DNA of 64,000 nt from Desulfofustis limnaeus (GTDB lineage Bacteria > Desulfobacterota > Desulfobulbia > Desulfobulbales > Desulfocapsaceae). The translations under genes and the position numbers were made by a program. The stretch spans positions 1,674,001-1,738,000 of the forward strand of contig NZ_AP025516.1 in assembly GCF_023169885.1 (NCBI RefSeq), written 5' to 3'. Shown piece after piece: positions 63,608-64,000 of this stretch (its first letter is position 1; every line of letters starts with the position of its first letter). The notes below the pieces were generated by a model. That model was not told where the DNA came from, did no database searches, and was given only the letters and a program-made list of their open reading frames with translations.

Positions 63608-64000
63608 ATGGGACCTGTTTCCGGGAACGGTAGAAAGCAATTGATGGCAGATATCAACGTGACCCCGTTGGTGGATGTCATGCTGGTGTTGTTGATCATC
63701 TTCATGGTTACCGCCCCGATGATGACCCAGGGACTGGACGTGGACTTGCCCCAGACCACCGCCAAGGCCCTGCGGCAGGATGAGAACCCGGTCGTGGTCA
63801 CGGTGGACAAGGAGGGACAGATCAGTATCGACAATATCCCGTATGAGCCGAAGGCCCTTGTTCAGGAACTGAGCAAACTCCCGGATGAAAAAAAAGAGGA
63901 ACCGATCTATCTTCGAGCCGATAAGGCCGTTTCCTACGGAGTTGTGGTGGCGGTCATGGCCGACATTAAGAAGGCCGGCTTCGATAAACTCGGGATGGTA
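63608..64000 (+). CDS. tolR: TolR/ExbD family protein (C-terminus cut by window)
   Basis: Partner of TolQ, using the proton gradient to drive the Tol-Pal system at the cell envelope. The visible 131 residues include ADINVTPLVDVMLVLLIIFM with the proton-path Asp in VDVM and the single helix, then LDVDLPQT and a periplasmic domain that runs off the window end. A GAGGGGG site precedes the ATG. Confidence 0.93.
   Translation, partial: MGPVSGNGRKQLMADINVTPLVDVMLVLLIIFMVTAPMMTQGLDVDLPQTTAKALRQDENPVVVTVDKEGQISIDNIPYEPKALVQELSKLPDEKKEEPIYLRADKAVSYGVVVAVMADIKKAGFDKLGMV

Overview
The window reads as the chromosome of a Gram-negative bacterium. Lipid A genes (lpxB, lpxC, lpxK), tolQR, a Liv amino-acid importer and a 2-oxoglutarate:ferredoxin oxidoreductase next to a dihaem (type B) succinate dehydrogenase point to an anaerobic member of the Desulfobacterota, most likely the Desulfobulbales. 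This is inferred from gene families and order. No dsr/apr sulfate-reduction genes lie in the window, and no rRNA, phage, transposase or CRISPR was seen. Genes are dense, often overlap by 4-20 bp, and lie on both strands.

Layout. 1-3238 (-): sdhCAB, with sdhB cut by the window edge. 3408-8940 (+): gph, a DUF445 membrane protein and korDABC. 8954-13296 (-): SagB-like oxidoreductase, rlmN, a radical SAM protein, serC, trmL. 13514-20370 (+): comEA-like, miaA, recJ, purB, DUF4911, miaB. 20371-24943 (-): parC/parE-type topoisomerase, a zinc ribbon and cutA. 25156-27448 (+): coaX, LD-carboxypeptidase, secreted SH3 protein. 27460-30581 (-): a helicase-exonuclease fusion resembling MrfA+MrfB, with a possible small leader gene. 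30624-34702 (+): a PheA-ACT-TyrA fusion, zinc-ribbon protein, tRNA-His, hydrolase, dCMP deaminase. 34685-41860 (-): thiL, two uncharacterised genes, yifB/comM, trmN6, DUF1015. 42162-44515 (+): queD, queE, UDP-sugar dehydrogenase. 44512-51885 (-): smr, lpxB, a gnnA-like oxidoreductase and livFGMHK. 52313-54613 (+): lpxK and lpxC. 54830-55711 (-): a small membrane protein and a PilZ protein. 55927-56646 (+): an exported protein with an RR-type signal. 57011-62721 (+): a compact ketosynthase/ACP/two CrtI-like FAD oxidoreductases/ketoreductase/dehydratase cluster. 62897-64000 (+): tolQ and a partial tolR.

The most interesting part is the 57-62.7 kb cluster. It holds the condensing, ketoreducing and dehydrating steps of a type II fatty-acid-like line on its own ACP, lacks an enoyl reductase, and carries two phytoene-desaturase-like enzymes instead. 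This is the combination of families proposed for ladderane lipid synthesis in anammox bacteria, so an unusual polyene-derived lipid is a reasonable hypothesis.

Two families of non-coding repeats were found by eye. One is a 143-bp imperfect palindrome (ERIC-like), with three copies at 41883, 52088 and 54658; the last two flank lpxK-lpxC. The other is about 165-170 bp with two conserved hairpins, with copies at 16731 and 35775. Other points are a terminator separating livK from livHMGF and several perfect palindromes in promoter regions.
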